A stretch of 8,944 nt of DNA, from contig CAZROA010000036.1 of the NCBI GenBank assembly GCA_964601575.1, positions 1 to 8,944 of the forward strand. The letters run 5' to 3'. The notes beneath the pieces were generated by a model. That model was given only the letters and a program-made list of their open reading frames with translations. It had not been told where the DNA came from and made no database searches. Numbering within the stretch: the first letter of the stretch is position 1; each line of letters starts with the position of its first letter. Positions 7,121 to 8,944 of the stretch are shown in pieces. The DNA is from CAZKEG01 sp964601575. GTDB lineage: Bacteria; Desulfobacterota; Thermodesulfobacteria; Thermodesulfobacteriales; Thermodesulfatatoraceae. A program made the translations under genes and the position numbers.

Positions 7121-7714
7121 GTAATGAAGTAGTTCCTTGGGATGTTTAACCGGGCCTTCATGTTGGCCAACAAGCTCTCCCAAATCTTTATTATTAACCA
7201 CAAGCCCTTTCAGGCGTTCAGAGAGTTCTGTTGGTTCAGCCGGCCAAGAAAGACCTTTGATACGGGCCAGGACCTCTGCTGGCCACCCTACTCCAAGGAC
7301 TTTGGCCCCTTCTTGTAAAGCGGTAGAGAAAAAGACCAGGGCATCTCGGCCTTCTTTGATCTCTTTATAGGCTATCTTGGCCAACCCCCCAGCGGTGTGA
7401 GCCCTTGGGGTCTTTTCATGAAGCTCTCCCTCGAGTTTTTTCAAGACCAATTCTGGCTCGGCACGCAAGATATTACGTACCGTCTGGCGAGTAAGGCCCA
7501 AGAAATCGGCAATATCATCTTCGGTCTTAAAGGCTTCCTCGGCCAGAACGATGGCGTAAGCAGCTTCCATAAGACTAGTCACCCAGGTTAGGTTTCGAAG
7601 TTCGATCAACTTCCGTGGCCCGCCTAATATCTCTAACGCCTTTAGAAACACACGAATAGTCATCCCGTCTACATCAAATTCTTTGATCTCTTCCGGCCCG
7701 ATGACAATGGGCAT
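7094..7714 (-). CDS. Putative HTH regulator (possible 'near-KaiC' regulatory-domain family), 206 aa
   Basis: Soluble protein with no signal or membrane segment. Residues 64-84 (TEDDIADFLGLTRQTVRNILR) read as a helix-turn-helix: a helix, a GLT turn, then a TRQTVRNIL recognition-like helix. Ahead of it is a helical stretch (RVFLKALEILGGPRKLIELRNL), and after it KKLEGELHEKTPRAHTAGGLAKIAYKEIKEG. The overall pattern resembles a small group of conserved proteins in thermophilic bacteria and archaea annotated as a probable regulatory domain found near KaiC-like ATPases. That match is from memory and unverified. The start is firm, with TAAGGAGGT (7729-7721) 6 nt before ATG 7714. It lies directly upstream of sbcC in the same direction. 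DNA binding is inferred from the HTH only; the target is unknown. Confidence 0.8.
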   Translation of the reverse strand: MPIVIGPEEIKEFDVDGMTIRVFLKALEILGGPRKLIELRNLTWVTSLMEAAYAIVLAEEAFKTEDDIADFLGLTRQTVRNILRAEPELVLKKLEGELHEKTPRAHTAGGLAKIAYKEIKEGRDALVFFSTALQEGAKVLGVGWPAEVLARIKGLSWPAEPTELSERLKGLVVNNKDLGELVGQHEGPVKHPKELLHYLAERVKGA

Positions 7715-7720
7715 ATTATC

Positions 7721-7729
7721 ACCTCCTTA
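7721..7729 (-). promoter_or_regulatory. Very strong ribosome binding site of the putative regulator
   Basis: Minus-strand TAAGGAGGT is a nearly full complement of the 16S rRNA tail and sits 6 nt before the ATG. It is far stronger than the site in front of sbcC, suggesting different translation rates for the two genes. Confidence 0.85.
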
Positions 7730-7833
7730 CGAATTATTTGGGGGAACGGCTACTTAAAAAATGAGTCCGTTTTTGAATCTTTCCAGGGGTGGAAGGGACT
7801 TTCTCCAAGTGGGTTTTTTATTAAATTTTCGGG

Positions 7834-7945
7834 AATCCTTGAAAGACATGGTCGGGACGGCAGGATTTGAACTTGCGACCCCTGAGTCCCGAACCCAGTA
7901 ACAGGCACTTCACACAAAATCACTAACCTTCCCAAATCCTTGAAA
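7834..7945. repeat. 11-bp direct repeat AATCCTTGAAA flanking the tRNA fragment
   Basis: Exact copies at 7834-7844 and 7935-7945 are 101 bp apart, one on each side of the tRNA-Pro fragment. They could be integrase-binding sites around the attachment core. Chance is also possible at this length in AT-rich DNA. Confidence 0.5.
7849..7898 (-). tRNA. 3' fragment of tRNA-Pro(CGG), attachment-site remnant
   Basis: Read leftward, CTGGG-TTCGGGA-CTCAG (7898-7882) is an anticodon arm with anticodon CGG (7891-7889). Then come the variable loop GGGTC, a T arm with loop TTCAAAT, acceptor strand CGTCCCG, and an encoded ACCA ending at 7849. It closely follows the pattern of bacterial tRNA-Pro. The 5' acceptor strand and D arm are absent: sequence right of 7898 does not fold as a tRNA. 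The T stem GCAAG/CCTGC has one A-C mismatch, as expected for a copy no longer under selection. It is best explained as the leftover 3' end of a tRNA gene used as the integration site by the adjacent integrase. The intact tRNA should sit at the other end of the element. Confidence 0.85.
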
Positions 7946-7956
7946 ATAAAGGATTT
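7934..7956. repeat. Inverted repeat AAATCCTT / AAGGATTT
   Basis: Perfect 8-bp arms (7934-7941 and 7949-7956) surround a 7-nt loop. It lies between the att fragment and the integrase promoter and includes the second AATCCTTGAAA copy. Possible roles are an integrase or excisionase arm site, or an operator. It lacks the T tract of a clean terminator. Confidence 0.5.
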
Positions 7957-7975
7957 TAGGTTTTAGTAACTTCAC

Positions 7976-8022
7976 TTGACTTCCCTAAAATTCACCTATA
8001 AGGTGGGGAATAAGTGGGGAAA
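7976..8022 (+). promoter_or_regulatory. Possible integrase promoter with overlapping operator-like repeats
   Basis: TTGACT (7976-7981) and TATAAG (7997-8002) are 15 nt apart, short of the ideal 17. The -10 lies inside the palindrome CACCT-ATA-AGGTG (7993-8005), and near-repeats AAGGTGGGGAA and TAAGTGGGGAAA follow (8000-8022). Such repeats over an integrase promoter often bind a repressor or the integrase itself; that role is inferred. Confidence 0.35.
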
Positions 8023-8042
8023 AATTTGGTGAGAGGTAAGGC

Positions 8043-8944
8043 ATGGGGAAGGGCAAAAAATATCAGACCTTCAAGAAGTTTCTTGGTGTGAGGGCCTACT
8101 ACTCCAGCAGGCGGACCATAGACGGGAAACCTGATTTGATCTTTTACATTCGCTATAGGGATGCATCCGGCAAGTTGATTGAGGAAAAAATTGGACGGCT
8201 CAGCGAGGGCTACAGCGCCGCGCTTGCTGCACAAATCCGGGCCGAACGCCTCCAGGCTATCCGGCATGGCGAGGAAGTGGTGCCTCTCCAGAAACGCCGC
8301 AAAGAGGCTGTCACTTACTCTCAATTCATGCGGGAGCACTATCTGCCTTGGTCAAAACACAATAAGAGACAAACTACTTATGAGACCGAGTGGTTCTATT
8401 TCAAGAAATGGCTTGAGCCCTACCTAGGATCAAAAGCCCTGAAAGAGATCGCTCCTCTTGACCTTGAACGCCTCAAAAAAGCCATGAAAGAAGCAGGCAA
8501 GGCTCCCAAAACCATAGAAAGTGCTCTGGGTATAGTGAGGGCAAGCCTTAACCGAGCCAAAGAATGGGGCCTATTTGAAGGAGAAAACCCGGTCTGCAAG
8601 GTGAAAATCCCAAGGCGTGATAATCGAAGGCTTCGCTTTCTAAACCCGGAAGAAGCCGAGGCTTTGCTTGCCGAGTGCCGCAAAAGAAGCGAACAAGTTT
8701 ATGAAATGGCTCTCCTGGCCTTGCATTGCGGTTTACGCTTTCGGGAAATAGCCGGTCTCACTTGGCAAGACATAGACCTTATCAGAGGCCAAATTTATAT
8801 CAGAGACCCAAAGAATAACACCACGAGAGTGGCCTACATGACCGAGGCGGTCAAAAAGATGTTTGCTGGCAAGAAGCCTGGGGAGCCTTCGGATCTGGTA
8901 TTTAAAAACCGTAAAGGCAAAAAAATAGAAAGAATTTCCAAGGC
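8043..8944 (+). CDS. int: Tyrosine recombinase / phage-type integrase, C-terminus off the right edge
   Basis: Site-specific DNA recombinase likely to catalyse integration of the element at the neighbouring tRNA-Pro site. About 300 codons are visible with no stop, from ATG 8043; GAGGT (8033-8037) lies 5 nt upstream. The basic N-terminus (MGKGKKYQTFKKFLGVRAYY) and following strands (DLIFYIRYRDASGK) suggest an arm-binding domain. Residues from about 93 (YSQFMREHYLPWSKHNK) to about 190 match the SAM-like core-binding domain. The catalytic domain starts with RFLNPEEAEALL and has the first catalytic arginine, R232, in CGLRFREIAGLTW; K257 in RDPKNNTTRVAYM fits the catalytic lysine. The HxxR box and tyrosine nucleophile lie beyond the window, so completeness is unknown. 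It is probably the first gene of the element. Confidence 0.95.
   Translation, partial: MGKGKKYQTFKKFLGVRAYYSSRRTIDGKPDLIFYIRYRDASGKLIEEKIGRLSEGYSAALAAQIRAERLQAIRHGEEVVPLQKRRKEAVTYSQFMREHYLPWSKHNKRQTTYETEWFYFKKWLEPYLGSKALKEIAPLDLERLKKAMKEAGKAPKTIESALGIVRASLNRAKEWGLFEGENPVCKVKIPRRDNRRLRFLNPEEAEALLAECRKRSEQVYEMALLALHCGLRFREIAGLTWQDIDLIRGQIYIRDPKNNTTRVAYMTEAVKKMFAGKKPGEPSDLVFKNRKGKKIERISK

Larger units (their letters stand above)
7849..8944. mobile_element. Left end of an integrative element in tRNA-Pro(CGG)
   Basis: A tRNA 3' fragment adjoining a tyrosine integrase is the standard junction of a phage, ICE or genomic island. Host genes (sbcC and the regulator) lie on the 3' side of the tRNA fragment, and the integrase begins 145 bp beyond it. 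The element continues past the right edge, so its type, size and cargo cannot be judged. The second att copy and intact tRNA are not in the window. Confidence 0.7.

Noticed and set aside
7779..7796. Hairpin CTTTCCA-GGGG-TGGAAGG as terminator of the tRNA
   Set aside because: The stem has a G-T pair and, read leftward, the T tract comes about 22 nt later; too weak to call.
7750..7935. 61-aa minus-strand frame containing GSQVQILPSRP
   Set aside because: This is the well-known false translation of a tRNA 3' end; the DNA is the tRNA-Pro fragment.
7992..8683. Minus-strand frames of 115 and 87 aa at the right end
   Set aside because: They are antisense to the integrase, whose plus-strand frame is open to the window edge and has catalytic motifs.
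1..8944. CRISPR array, insertion sequence or rRNA
   Set aside because: No regularly spaced repeats, transposase motifs or rRNA-like sequence were seen on either strand.

Overview
The window looks like chromosome from a thermophilic, moderately GC-balanced bacterium. The proteins are rich in Lys, Glu, Arg and Leu. One small gene resembles regulator-like proteins I associate with Thermodesulfobacteria, Aquificae and archaea, so a Thermodesulfobacteriota-like host is my best guess. That placement is an inference; there is no rRNA or other taxonomic marker here.

Left part (1-1306): the minus strand carries most of an ammonium transporter gene (amt), with its C-terminus beyond the left edge. The frame is broken once, at a six-base homopolymer (968-973). 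Removing one base restores a clean 358-residue Amt sequence. Upstream is a good match to a sigma-54 (-24/-12) promoter, which fits nitrogen control. The 220-bp divergent intergenic region also has a 14-bp direct repeat spaced 31 bp apart, one copy carrying a TTGACA box facing the rightward genes.

Middle (1307-4045): a tight plus-strand operon holds a membrane-anchored 132-aa protein of unknown function, CTP synthase (pyrG), and the 16S rRNA m7G527 methyltransferase (rsmG). pyrG and rsmG overlap by 4 bp (ATGA).

Right-middle (4014-7714): on the minus strand, a small HTH-like putative regulator (7094-7714) is followed by sbcC, a Rad50-like DNA-repair ATPase of 1008 aa. sbcC overlaps rsmG tail to tail by 32 bp. 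No sbcD is present in the window. The 53-bp gap between the regulator and sbcC holds a plus-strand terminator-like hairpin built from repeated AGGCCCC arms. A possible sbcC promoter lies across the end of the regulator gene.

Right end (7715-8944): the 328-bp gap contains the 3' part (anticodon arm to CCA) of a tRNA-Pro(CGG) on the minus strand, without its 5' half and with a mismatch in the T stem. Immediately right, on the plus strand, a tyrosine integrase begins and runs off the edge. This is the expected junction of a mobile element integrated into a tRNA gene: sequence left of about 7849 is host chromosome, and sequence to the right is the start of an integrative element whose cargo lies outside the window. 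No CRISPR array, insertion sequence or rRNA was seen.
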